A model generated the notes under the pieces. That model was not told the DNA's origin. It saw nothing but the letters and a program-made list of their open reading frames with translations, and did no database searches. From JAKFDI01 sp044508835 (lineage in GTDB: Bacteria; Pseudomonadota; Gammaproteobacteria; Burkholderiales; Burkholderiaceae_C), in the NCBI GenBank assembly GCA_044508835.1, contig JBIQHD010000017.1, positions 1-64,000 on the forward strand: DNA of 64,000 nucleotides. The letters are read 5' to 3'. Numbering within the stretch: position 1 is the stretch's first letter; each line of letters begins with the position of its first letter. This document shows, one piece after another, positions 33,610-40,738 of this stretch. The position numbers and the translations under genes were made by a program.

Positions 33610-33634
33610 TGGCTCCTTCGGGCGATGCCCGCCG
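33610..33634 (+). repeat. 25-bp direct repeat, copy 1 (upstream of cupin)
   Basis: Positions 33610-33634 are identical to 34078-34102; the shared core includes CTCCTTCGGGCGATGCCCGC. In this copy flanking GCGCCCGG (33601-33608) and CCGGGCGC (33632-33639) form a palindrome around it. It lies 51 bases before the cupin start and is followed by GACACTGG. Confidence 0.75.
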
Positions 33635-33685
33635 GGCGCCGGCCCGGGACACTGGCGGCCTCGAAGCTTCGCTCCCGGGCCTGCC

Positions 33686-34042
33686 ATGTACGTCATCCAC
33701 CACGCCCACCCCGGCGCCCCCGACGCCGACGGCGTGCAGCGCCTCGCCGCGGCCGGGCCGGCGTGCGAGCTCGCGGCCTTCCAGGTGTGGCTCCATGAGC
33801 TCGCCCCGGGCGTGCATTCGGCGGCGCAGCGCCACGGCGGCGAGCTGGTCGCCATCGCGCTCGCGGGCGGCGGCAAGGTGCTGCTCGACGGCGGGCCGCA
33901 GCGCTTCCAGTCGCCGTGCACGGTCGTGATCCCGCCGCACGTCGAATTCGAGTTCGTCAACAACGCCGCCATCCCGCTGCAGCTGGTGATCGTGTTCAGC
34001 CGCGCCCCCGAGGCCGTCGGCGCCGGAGCGCCCGCGGCCTGA
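33686..34042 (+). CDS. Cupin-fold protein
   Basis: A 118-residue single-domain protein with the cupin strand order: FQVWLHELAPGVHSAAQRHG, LVAIALAGGGKVLLDGG, TVVIPPHVEFEFVNNA and LQLVIVFSR. The first motif retains one His and a Glu (RHGGE), and the second motif has His only in PPHVEF, so the usual metal site is incomplete. Function is unknown. It is bracketed by the two copies of the 25-bp repeat and lies in a small patch of single-gene units. Confidence 0.72.
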   Translation: MYVIHHAHPGAPDADGVQRLAAAGPACELAAFQVWLHELAPGVHSAAQRHGGELVAIALAGGGKVLLDGGPQRFQSPCTVVIPPHVEFEFVNNAAIPLQLVIVFSRAPEAVGAGAPAA

Positions 34043-34077
34043 ACGCGCGCGCCGCGGCCGCCGCCATGGCGCTTCGC

Positions 34078-34102
34078 TGGCTCCTTCGGGCGATGCCCGC
34101 CG
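34078..34102 (+). repeat. 25-bp direct repeat, copy 2 (downstream of cupin)
   Basis: Identical to 33610-33634. It lies 35 bases after the cupin stop and 86 bases before the hemerythrin-like gene. It is followed, after a short GC-rich stretch, by CACACTGC, resembling the GACACTGG after copy 1. Confidence 0.75.
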
Positions 34103-34188
34103 CGGGGCGCCGCGCCACACTGCCCCGCATGCCGAGACCGATCGCAGGCCTGGGCATCCACGACGGACGAAACCCCCAGGAAGGCCCC

Positions 34189-34935
34189 ATGACCACGACC
34201 CTCGCCACCCCGCCCCTTCGCGCCCGCGCCGCCCTCGCCGCGGCCCCGCGCGTCGACCTCTACGCCACCATCCACAAGGCGCTGCGGCGCTTCATGGCCG
34301 ACACGCTGCTGCGCATGGGCAGCCTGGACGTCTCCGACGCCGGCGAGATGGCCGCCGCCGGCGCCCAGTTCGACGACCTGCTCTCGCTGTGCGCCTCGCA
34401 CCTGGCGCACGAGAACGAGTTCGTGCACAGCGCCATCGAGGCACGCTCGCCGGCCGGCGCGAACCGCACCGCGAGCGACCATGCCGAGCACCTGCAGAGC
34501 ATCGACGCCCTGCGCCGCGAAGGCCGCGCGCTGCGCGACGCCGCGCCCGCGCAGCGCCCGCTGCTGGCGCAGCGGCTGTACCGCCACCTCGCCCTCTTCG
34601 TGGCCGAGAACTTCCAGCACATGCACTACGAGGAGACGGTCAACAACGCCCTGCTCGTCTCGCACTACAGCGACGCCGAGCTGGTACGGATCCACGAGCG
34701 CATCCTCGCCAGCATCGGCCCGCAGGAGATGCTGCTCACCTGCCGCTGGATGGTGCCCGCGCTCAACCCCGCCGAGCGCGCCGAGATGCTGCGCGGCATG
34801 AAGGCCGGCATGCCGCCCGAGGCCTTCCTCGGCGTGCTCGGCCACGTCCGGCCGCACCTGGACGCCGCCGGCTGGGCCAAGCTGGCCGCCGCGGTCGGCG
34901 TGCCGCCGCAGCCCGGCAACGCAGGCCGCGCCTGA
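34189..34935 (+). CDS. Hemerythrin-like (HHE) protein
   Basis: A 248-residue helical protein. Candidate di-iron ligands follow the hemerythrin/HHE pattern: LYATIHKALRRFMADTLL, SHLAHENEFVHSAIEAR, SDHAEHLQSIDALRRE and FVAENFQHMHYEETVNN. The last block provides the paired His and Glu. The C-terminal third (WMVPALNPAERAEMLRGM) is a separate helical region. Such proteins bind oxygen, nitric oxide or iron; no specific role is visible. An AGGAAGG ribosome-binding site precedes the ATG. It converges with ggt 10 bases downstream. Confidence 0.82.
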   Translation: MTTTLATPPLRARAALAAAPRVDLYATIHKALRRFMADTLLRMGSLDVSDAGEMAAAGAQFDDLLSLCASHLAHENEFVHSAIEARSPAGANRTASDHAEHLQSIDALRREGRALRDAAPAQRPLLAQRLYRHLALFVAENFQHMHYEETVNNALLVSHYSDAELVRIHERILASIGPQEMLLTCRWMVPALNPAERAEMLRGMKAGMPPEAFLGVLGHVRPHLDAAGWAKLAAAVGVPPQPGNAGRA

Positions 34936-34944
34936 GGGCAGGCT

Positions 34945-36738
34945 CTAGTCGCCGACCGCCACGCCTTCGCGGCGCGGGTCGGCGGCGCCGAACCACAGCG
35001 CCTCGCCGTCGCGCACCACGCGCTGGAGGCCCTGCAGGCCGCTGGTCTGCGGATGCACCGCCACCTCGTGGCCGCGTGCGCGCAGCGCCTCGACCAGCGC
35101 CGGGCTCGCGAACCCCTGCTCCAGCTCGGTCGGCCCGTTGCGCGAGCCGAAGTTGGGCAGGGCCGCGGCCTGCTGCAGGTCCATGCCCCAGGCGAGCGTC
35201 GCCAGCAGCGCCTTGGCGACGTAGTTGATGATGAGCGGCCCGCCCGGCGAGCCGAGGCTCATCGCCGGGCGGCCGCCGTCGCGCTCGAACACCAGCATCG
35301 GCGCCATCGACGAGCGCGGGCGCTTGCCCGGCTCCACGCGGTTCGCGACCGGCCGGCCGTCCGCCGAGGGCACGAAGGAGAAGTCGGTCAGCTCGTTGTT
35401 CAGCAGGAAGCCGCCCACCATGAGCTGCGCGCCGAAGGCGTTCTCGATCGAGGTGGTCATCGCCAGCACGTTGCCGTGGGCGTCGGCGATGGACACGTGC
35501 GAGGTCGAGGGCAGCTCGGCGCTGCGGTCGTCGGCCAGCGCGATCGAGGCCGGCACCGGCTCGCCGGCGGGCGCCCGGCCCATGCTGCGCTCGCCGATGA
35601 GCGCGGCGCGCCCGCGCAGGTAGGCCGGATCCAGCAGCGCCCGCACCGGCACCTCGGCGAAGTCCGGGTCGGCCACGTGGCGGGCGCGGTCGGCGAAGGC
35701 CAGCCGGCCGGCCTCGCTGAACAGGTGCACCGCGCGCGGCGCGGCCTCCCAGCCGTCGCCGCGGCGCACCGGCTTCAGCGCGGCGACGTCGAAATGCGCC
35801 AGCACGCCCAGCATCTGCCCGATGGCGAGCGCGCCCGACGACGGCGGCGGCATGCCGCACAGCCGCCATGCCAGCCAGGCGAAGCACAGCGGCTCGCGTT
35901 CGAGCGCGCGGTAGCCGGCCAGGTCGGCCAGGCTCAGCCGCCCCGGGTTGGCGGCGTGGCCGCGCACCGCGTCGACGATGGCCTGCGCCAGCACGCCCTC
36001 GTGCAGCGCCGACGCGCCCTGCGCCGCCACCCGCCGCAAGGTGGCGGCGAGCGCGGGGTTGCGCAGCCGGTCGCCGGCGCGCCGGGGCGCGCCCGAGGCG
36101 TCGAAGAAGTAGGCCGCGGCGTTCGCGTCGTGCAGCAGCCCGCGTGCGCCCGGCTGGGCCAGCAGCGTCGCCAGCCGCGGGCTGACGGCGAAGCCGCCCT
36201 CGGCCAGCTCGATCGCCGGCTCGAACAGCATCCGCCACGGCAGGCGGCCGTGGCGGCGGTGCGCCAGCTCCAGCGCCCGCAGCGCGCCCGGCACCCCCAC
36301 CGAGCGGCCGCCCACCACGGCCTGCGCGAAATCCATCGGCCGGCCCTCATGCAGGAACAGGTCGGGCGTGGCCGCGGCCGGGGCCGTCTCGCGGCCGTCG
36401 TAGGCCTGCACCCGCCGGCCGTCGTGGTGCACGAGGAACAGGCCGCCGCCGATGCCCGACGACTGCGGCTCCACCAGCGTGAGCACCATCTGCACCGCCA
36501 CCGCCGCGTCGACCGCGCTGCCGCCGGCGCGCAGCATGCGGGCGCCGGCCTCGGCGGCCAGCGGGTGGGCGGCGGCCACCATGAAGCGCCCGGCCGTCCA
36601 GCCGGGCTTGTCGGCACGGCCGCTGGCCGCCTCGGGGCGGGACGCGTCCATGGCGGGCGGCGGCGCCGCGCAGCCCGCCAGCCCGGCGGCGAGACATAGC
36701 GCGGCCAGCATGCCGGCCGCGCGGCGACGCCCGGTCAT
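34945..36738 (-). CDS. ggt: Gamma-glutamyltransferase, lipoprotein form
   Basis: A 597-residue Ntn-hydrolase that hydrolyses or transfers gamma-glutamyl groups, for example from glutathione, outside the inner membrane. The N terminus is a lipoprotein signal (AALCLAAGLAGCAAP). The large subunit begins GRFMVAAAHPLAAEAGARML and has GIGGGLFLVHHDGR. The autoprocessing/catalytic Thr is in LPSTSHVSIADAHGN, where Ser replaces the second Thr of the usual TTH. The C-terminal subunit has SLGSPGGPLIINYV with the gamma-glutamyl-binding glycines. The start overlaps the mscS-like stop, so the two genes are coupled. Confidence 0.94.
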   Translation of the reverse strand: MTGRRRAAGMLAALCLAAGLAGCAAPPPAMDASRPEAASGRADKPGWTAGRFMVAAAHPLAAEAGARMLRAGGSAVDAAVAVQMVLTLVEPQSSGIGGGLFLVHHDGRRVQAYDGRETAPAAATPDLFLHEGRPMDFAQAVVGGRSVGVPGALRALELAHRRHGRLPWRMLFEPAIELAEGGFAVSPRLATLLAQPGARGLLHDANAAAYFFDASGAPRRAGDRLRNPALAATLRRVAAQGASALHEGVLAQAIVDAVRGHAANPGRLSLADLAGYRALEREPLCFAWLAWRLCGMPPPSSGALAIGQMLGVLAHFDVAALKPVRRGDGWEAAPRAVHLFSEAGRLAFADRARHVADPDFAEVPVRALLDPAYLRGRAALIGERSMGRAPAGEPVPASIALADDRSAELPSTSHVSIADAHGNVLAMTTSIENAFGAQLMVGGFLLNNELTDFSFVPSADGRPVANRVEPGKRPRSSMAPMLVFERDGGRPAMSLGSPGGPLIINYVAKALLATLAWGMDLQQAAALPNFGSRNGPTELEQGFASPALVEALRARGHEVAVHPQTSGLQGLQRVVRDGEALWFGAADPRREGVAVGD

Positions 36739-38018
36739 GCGTCCGGCAAGGCCGGCGGCGCGGCGCGCTGCACGTGCAGCAGCTGCTGCGGCAGCGGAAT
36801 CTCGACGCCCTCGGCCTTCAGCAGGTCGAGCACCGCGAGATGGACGTTCGAGCGCAGCTCGCCCTGCCCGTTCTCCGGGTCGCGGATCCAGAAGTTCAGG
36901 CGCAGCAGCATGCAGTCGGGCTGCAGCTCGGCGAGCTGCGCCGTCGGCGGCGGGTCGCCGAGCACGCGCGGGATGCCGAGCATGAGCGCCACCAGCATCG
37001 GCTGCAGCCGGCGCACGTCGGTGCCGTAGGCCACGCGCACGAAGGTGAAGACCAGCACGCGGGGATCGGCCAGCGACGAGTTCTCCACGCGCTGCACGAT
37101 GAGCATCTCGTTGGGCACGATCGACTCGCGCCCGTCGAGCGCGCGGATCACGGTGAAGCGCGTGCGGATGTCGGTGATGCGGCCCTCGAACTCCTCGAGC
37201 TTGACCATGTCGCCGATGCGCACGCTGCGCTCGGCCAGGATGACGAAGCCGCTGATGTAGTTGGCCGCGATCTTCTGCAGGCCGAAGCCGATGCCCACGC
37301 CGAGCGCGCCGCCCAGCACGCTGAGCGTGGTGAGGTCGATGCCCAGCGAGGTCAGGCCGAGCATCGCGCCCGCCAGCAGCAGCACGGCGCGGATCAGGTT
37401 GGCCGCGACCATGCGCATCGACAGGTCGTCGCCCGTGCCCTTGATGAGCTGCTTCTCCACGGCGCTGGCGATCCACAGCGCCAGCACCATCACCACGCAG
37501 GCGGTGAAGCCGCCTTCGACCAGCGTGCGCAGCGACAGGTGCACCGAGCCGACCTTCCAGCGCATCTGGTCCATGCGGTCGAGCACGGCGGGCAGCACGC
37601 CGGTGATCCACAGCAGCACCGCCAGCGTGCCGATCCACACCAGCGCGCGGCCGAAGCTGCGCGTCCAGGCGGCGTCGGGAAAGCTCGCGTCGAGCACCCG
37701 CAGGATGAGCCGCACCAGCGCGAAGGTCACGAGGATCGGCACGGCCAGCCGGAAGACCGCCGGCTCGAAGTACCGCTCGAACACGAGGCCGGCGCCCAGC
37801 ACCAGCGCCAGCATCACGAGCAGGAACAGCAGCCCGTCGCCCAGGCGCTGCCCGAACCAGACCGAGCGCACCGGCGCCTGCGGCCCGCGCACCGCGCGCA
37901 CGATCGCCGCCGACAGCAGCGCGGCCGCCAGCAGCAGGCCGAGCTCGATCAGCGCGCTCGGCTGCAGCAGCGCCTCGAACAATTGTTGAAGGTCCTTCGG
38001 CGCGGGAGTGTTGACCAT
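36735..38018 (-). CDS. MscS-family mechanosensitive ion channel
   Basis: A 427-residue inner-membrane protein with several N-terminal helices, a pore helix and a cytoplasmic beta domain. The pore helix and following beta region show LTSLGIDLTTLSVLGGALGV, GIGFGLQKIAANYISGFVIL and the loop ERSVRIGDMVKLEEFEGRIT. These are typical of MscS/MscK/YbdG relatives. It should gate on membrane tension. The start at 38018 (MVNTPAPKD) is preferred over one six codons upstream. It is divergent from the stressosome operon and translationally coupled to ggt downstream. Confidence 0.92.
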   Translation of the reverse strand: MVNTPAPKDLQQLFEALLQPSALIELGLLLAAALLSAAIVRAVRGPQAPVRSVWFGQRLGDGLLFLLVMLALVLGAGLVFERYFEPAVFRLAVPILVTFALVRLILRVLDASFPDAAWTRSFGRALVWIGTLAVLLWITGVLPAVLDRMDQMRWKVGSVHLSLRTLVEGGFTACVVMVLALWIASAVEKQLIKGTGDDLSMRMVAANLIRAVLLLAGAMLGLTSLGIDLTTLSVLGGALGVGIGFGLQKIAANYISGFVILAERSVRIGDMVKLEEFEGRITDIRTRFTVIRALDGRESIVPNEMLIVQRVENSSLADPRVLVFTFVRVAYGTDVRRLQPMLVALMLGIPRVLGDPPPTAQLAELQPDCMLLRLNFWIRDPENGQGELRSNVHLAVLDLLKAEGVEIPLPQQLLHVQRAAPPALPDA

Positions 38019-38061
38019 GTGAAAGAGCGGGGGCAAGCGGCACGCCGGGTGCCGGACGGCG

Positions 38062-38067
38062 TACGAT
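38062..38067 (+). promoter_or_regulatory. -10 hexamer of the stressosome operon
   Basis: TACGAT in the context GGCGTACGATCATG, 34 bases before rsbR in the 82-base divergent gap. No -35 box is clear. Confidence 0.4.
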
Positions 38068-38100
38068 CATGCCAGCCTTCAGCCACTTCGACGCAGCACG

Positions 38101-38985
38101 ATGCCCTCCGACACCGACGCCCTCCTTGCCCGTGTGCTCGAAGATGCCGAGCGCGACATCAGCAGCAGCTGGCTGGCCCAGCTCCGCAGCGAAGGCGCAC
38201 TCGACAGCGGCCGAGTCCGCGAGGCCGAACTGAACACCCAATGCACCACCTTGCTGCGCACCCTGCGCGAGGCGGTGGCCGCGGCCGGCGGCAACGTCGA
38301 GCATGCGGCCTACGCGCCGGTGCGCGACTTCCTCGCCGAGCTGTCGCACTCGCGCGCGGTCCAGGGCTTCACGCCGCGCGAAACCGCGCTGTTCGTGTTC
38401 TCGCTGAAGCCGCCGCTGTTCGCGAGCCTGGCCGCCGCGGGCAGTTCGTCGCCCGAGCAGGCCTTCGCCGTCAGCGCCCGGATCACCGCCATCATCGACC
38501 GCCTCGGGCTGCACACGATGGAGACCTTCCAGCGCAGCCGCGAAGACCTCATCGTGCGCCAGCAGGAGGAGCTGGCCGAACTCTCCACCCCCGTCATCAA
38601 GCTGTGGCAGGGCGTGCTCGCGCTGCCGCTGATCGGCACGCTCGACAGCCAGCGCACGCAGATCGTGATGGAGAACCTGCTCGAAGCCATCGTCGCCCAG
38701 GGCGCCGAGATCGCCATCATCGACATCACCGGCGTGCCCACCGTCGACACGCTCACCGCGCAGCACCTGCTCAAGACCGTGGCCGCCGCGCGGCTGATGG
38801 GCGCCGACTGCATCATCAGCGGCATCCGCCCGCAGATCGCCCAGACCATGGTGCATCTGGGCGTCGAGCTGTCGGTGGTGTCCAAGGCGACGCTGGCCGA
38901 CGCCTTCTCGCTGGCGCTCGCGCGCCAGGGGCGCGGCGTGGCCAAGCTGCGCCAGGCCGACGGCGCACCGGCCGACATGCGCTGA
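38101..38985 (+). CDS. rsbR: RsbR-type stressosome sensor/scaffold
   Basis: A 294-residue protein: an N-terminal helical sensor domain (residues 1-150) and a C-terminal STAS domain (about 160-285). The STAS part begins ELSTPVIKLWQGVLALPLIG and includes IIDITGVPTVDTLTAQHLL and IRPQIAQTMVHLGVEL. Both threonine neighbourhoods that are phosphorylated in Bacillus RsbRA (in DITGVP-VDT and IAQT) are kept. RsbR and RsbS build the stressosome and hold RsbT until stress. It heads an operon of six closely spaced genes. Confidence 0.93.
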   Translation: MPSDTDALLARVLEDAERDISSSWLAQLRSEGALDSGRVREAELNTQCTTLLRTLREAVAAAGGNVEHAAYAPVRDFLAELSHSRAVQGFTPRETALFVFSLKPPLFASLAAAGSSSPEQAFAVSARITAIIDRLGLHTMETFQRSREDLIVRQQEELAELSTPVIKLWQGVLALPLIGTLDSQRTQIVMENLLEAIVAQGAEIAIIDITGVPTVDTLTAQHLLKTVAAARLMGADCIISGIRPQIAQTMVHLGVELSVVSKATLADAFSLALARQGRGVAKLRQADGAPADMR

Positions 38986-38995
38986 GGCCGGCGAC

Positions 38996-39376
38996 GTGGA
39001 ACGCATTCCGATCCTCAAGCTCGGGCGGGCGCTGCTCGTCACCATCCAGGTCGACATGCACGACAGCATCGCGACGGCGCTCGAGGAAGACCTGAGCGAG
39101 CGCATCGTCGCCACCGGCGCGAACGGCGTGCTCATCGACATCTCGGCCCTCGAGATCGTCGACAGCTTCATCGGCCGCATGCTCGACAACATCGCCGCCG
39201 TCTCCCGCATCCTCGACGCCGACACCGTGGTGGTGGGCATGCGCCCCGCGGTCGCCATCACGCTGGTGGAGCTCGGGCTGTCGCTCACGGGGGTGAAGAC
39301 CGCGCTCAACGTCGAGCGCGGCATGGCCATGATCGGCCACGGCGGTTTCGCCGACGAAGCCGACGACCGTGAGTGA
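38996..39376 (+). CDS. rsbS: RsbS-type STAS domain protein
   Basis: A 126-residue single STAS-domain protein from a GTG start 10 bases after rsbR. It begins ERIPILKLGRALLVTIQVDM. It holds the regulatory Ser57 in LIDISALEIVDSFIGRML, equivalent to the RsbT-phosphorylated Ser of Bacillus RsbS. With RsbR it forms the stressosome core that sequesters RsbT. Its stop overlaps the rsbT start by eight bases. Confidence 0.94.
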   Translation: MERIPILKLGRALLVTIQVDMHDSIATALEEDLSERIVATGANGVLIDISALEIVDSFIGRMLDNIAAVSRILDADTVVVGMRPAVAITLVELGLSLTGVKTALNVERGMAMIGHGGFADEADDRE

Positions 39377-39758
39377 CTCCCTCGACATCCGCTCGTCGGA
39401 CGACGTGGTTCGAGTCCGGCAGCGGGTGCGGGCCGTGGCGATCGAAGCAGGCCTCGGGCTCGTCGACCAGACCAAGATCGTGACCGCGGCGAGCGAACTC
39501 GCGCGCAACACGCTCGACTACGGCGGCGGCGGCCGGGTGGTCATCGAACTCGTCGCCGCGCCGCGCCGCGGCCTGCGGCTCGAGTTCGTCGACCAGGGGC
39601 CGGGCATCAAGGATGTCGACGCCGCGCTGCGCGACGGCTTCACCACCGGTTCCGGCCTGGGGCTCGGCCTCGGCGGCGCCAAGCGCCTGTCCAGCGAGTT
39701 CCAGGTCGAGTCGACGCCGGGCCACGGGACGCGCGTACGCATCGCGCGCTGGAAGTGA
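39369..39758 (+). CDS. rsbT: RsbT-type serine kinase
   Basis: A 129-residue GHKL kinase from a GTG start. The N box is ASELARNTLDYGGGGR, G1 is DQGPGI and G2 is GSGLGLGLGGAKRLSSEF, all intact. In Bacillus RsbT phosphorylates RsbR and RsbS and, once released, activates the RsbU phosphatase. No RsbU with the activating N-terminal domain is present here, so released RsbT may act on the downstream ATPase-PP2C protein or on the kinases (inference). The stop overlaps the next start. Confidence 0.94.
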   Translation: MSDSLDIRSSDDVVRVRQRVRAVAIEAGLGLVDQTKIVTAASELARNTLDYGGGGRVVIELVAAPRRGLRLEFVDQGPGIKDVDAALRDGFTTGSGLGLGLGGAKRLSSEFQVESTPGHGTRVRIARWK

Positions 39759-40738
39759 TGCGTGCGGTGCGCATCGCCGACAGCACCGGCGTGGCGCAGG
39801 CTCGCCGCGCCGCGCAGGCGCTGGGCGAGTCGATCGGGCTCGGCACGGTGGCGGCCGGCCGCCTCGCCCTCGTGGTCACGGAACTCGGCTCCAACGTGCT
39901 CAAGCATGGCGGCGGCGGCGAGCTGATCCTCGCGGTGGAGGGGCGCGGCATCGACATCCTGGCGCTCGACCGGGGCCCGGGCATGGCCGACGTCGCCGCC
40001 TGCATGGCCGACGGCTACTCCACCAGCGGGACGTCCGGCAACGGGCTGGGCGCCGTGCGCCGGCTGGCGCAGGGCCTTCACGTCGCCTCGTGGCCGAAGC
40101 GCGGCACGGCCGTGCTGGCGCACGTGAACGAGACGGGCCGCGCCGACGACCGGCCCGCGGCGGTCGCGGCCGTGGTCGTGCCCAAGCCGGGCGAGGAGTC
40201 GTGCGGCGATGCCTGGAGCAGCCACGAGGATACGCAGGGCCGCACGCTCTTCGTCGTCGACGGCATCGGCCACGGACCCGAGGCCGCACGCGCCGCCCAC
40301 GAGGCGGTGCTCGCCTTCCAGCGCCATCGCACGGCGGGCGTGGCCGACATCATCGAAGCGGTGCACCGGGCGCTGCGGCCCACGCGCGGCGCGGCCATCG
40401 CCGTGGCGCGCCTCGACTGGGCGAGCAGCAGCATCGCCTTCGCCGGGCTCGGCAACATCGGCAGCGTCGCGGTGCCGCGCCAGGGGCCGCTCAAGCGCAT
40501 GGTGTCGCACAACGGAACCGCCGGCCACACGGCCCGTCGAATCCAGTCGTTCGACTATCCTTGCAGCGAAGGACTGATCGTGATGTACAGCGACGGCATC
40601 GGCAGCAACTGGTCGTTCGATCCTTACCCCGGGCTCGTGCTGATGCCGCCGCGCCTGGTGGCCGGCGTGCTGTACCGCGACACCGCCCGCGGACGCGACG
40701 ATGCCGCGGTGCTGGTGGCCCGCACCACACGGCCATGA
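39758..40738 (+). CDS. RsbX-like protein: GHKL ATPase fused to PP2C/SpoIIE phosphatase
   Basis: A 326-residue two-domain protein. Residues about 5-130 form an RsbW/RsbT-like ATPase with VVTELGSNVLKHGGGGE, DRGPGM and SGNGLGAVRRLA. Residues about 140-326 form a PP2C/SpoIIE phosphatase with metal-binding Asp in FVVDGIGHGPEA, YSDGIGSNWS and GRDDAAVLVA. Bacillus RsbX has only the phosphatase and resets the stressosome by dephosphorylating RsbR and RsbS. The added ATPase could allow self-regulation (inference). ATG 39758 overlaps the rsbT stop; a GTG one codon earlier is possible. Confidence 0.88.
   Translation: MRAVRIADSTGVAQARRAAQALGESIGLGTVAAGRLALVVTELGSNVLKHGGGGELILAVEGRGIDILALDRGPGMADVAACMADGYSTSGTSGNGLGAVRRLAQGLHVASWPKRGTAVLAHVNETGRADDRPAAVAAVVVPKPGEESCGDAWSSHEDTQGRTLFVVDGIGHGPEAARAAHEAVLAFQRHRTAGVADIIEAVHRALRPTRGAAIAVARLDWASSSIAFAGLGNIGSVAVPRQGPLKRMVSHNGTAGHTARRIQSFDYPCSEGLIVMYSDGIGSNWSFDPYPGLVLMPPRLVAGVLYRDTARGRDDAAVLVARTTRP

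Noticed and set aside
33601..34110. CRISPR array suggested by the 25-bp repeats
   Set aside because: Only two copies 468 bases apart with a gene between them; no regular spacers or cas genes.
36739..39330. Upstream extension of the ggt frame on the minus strand, continuous for more than 860 codons
   Set aside because: It runs antisense to rsbR and rsbS and across mscS in another frame. The true ggt start has a lipoprotein signal at 36738.
39409..39419. tRNA T-loop-like GGTTCGAGTCC on the plus strand
   Set aside because: It lies inside the well-supported rsbT reading frame and no acceptor, D or anticodon stem can be built around it.
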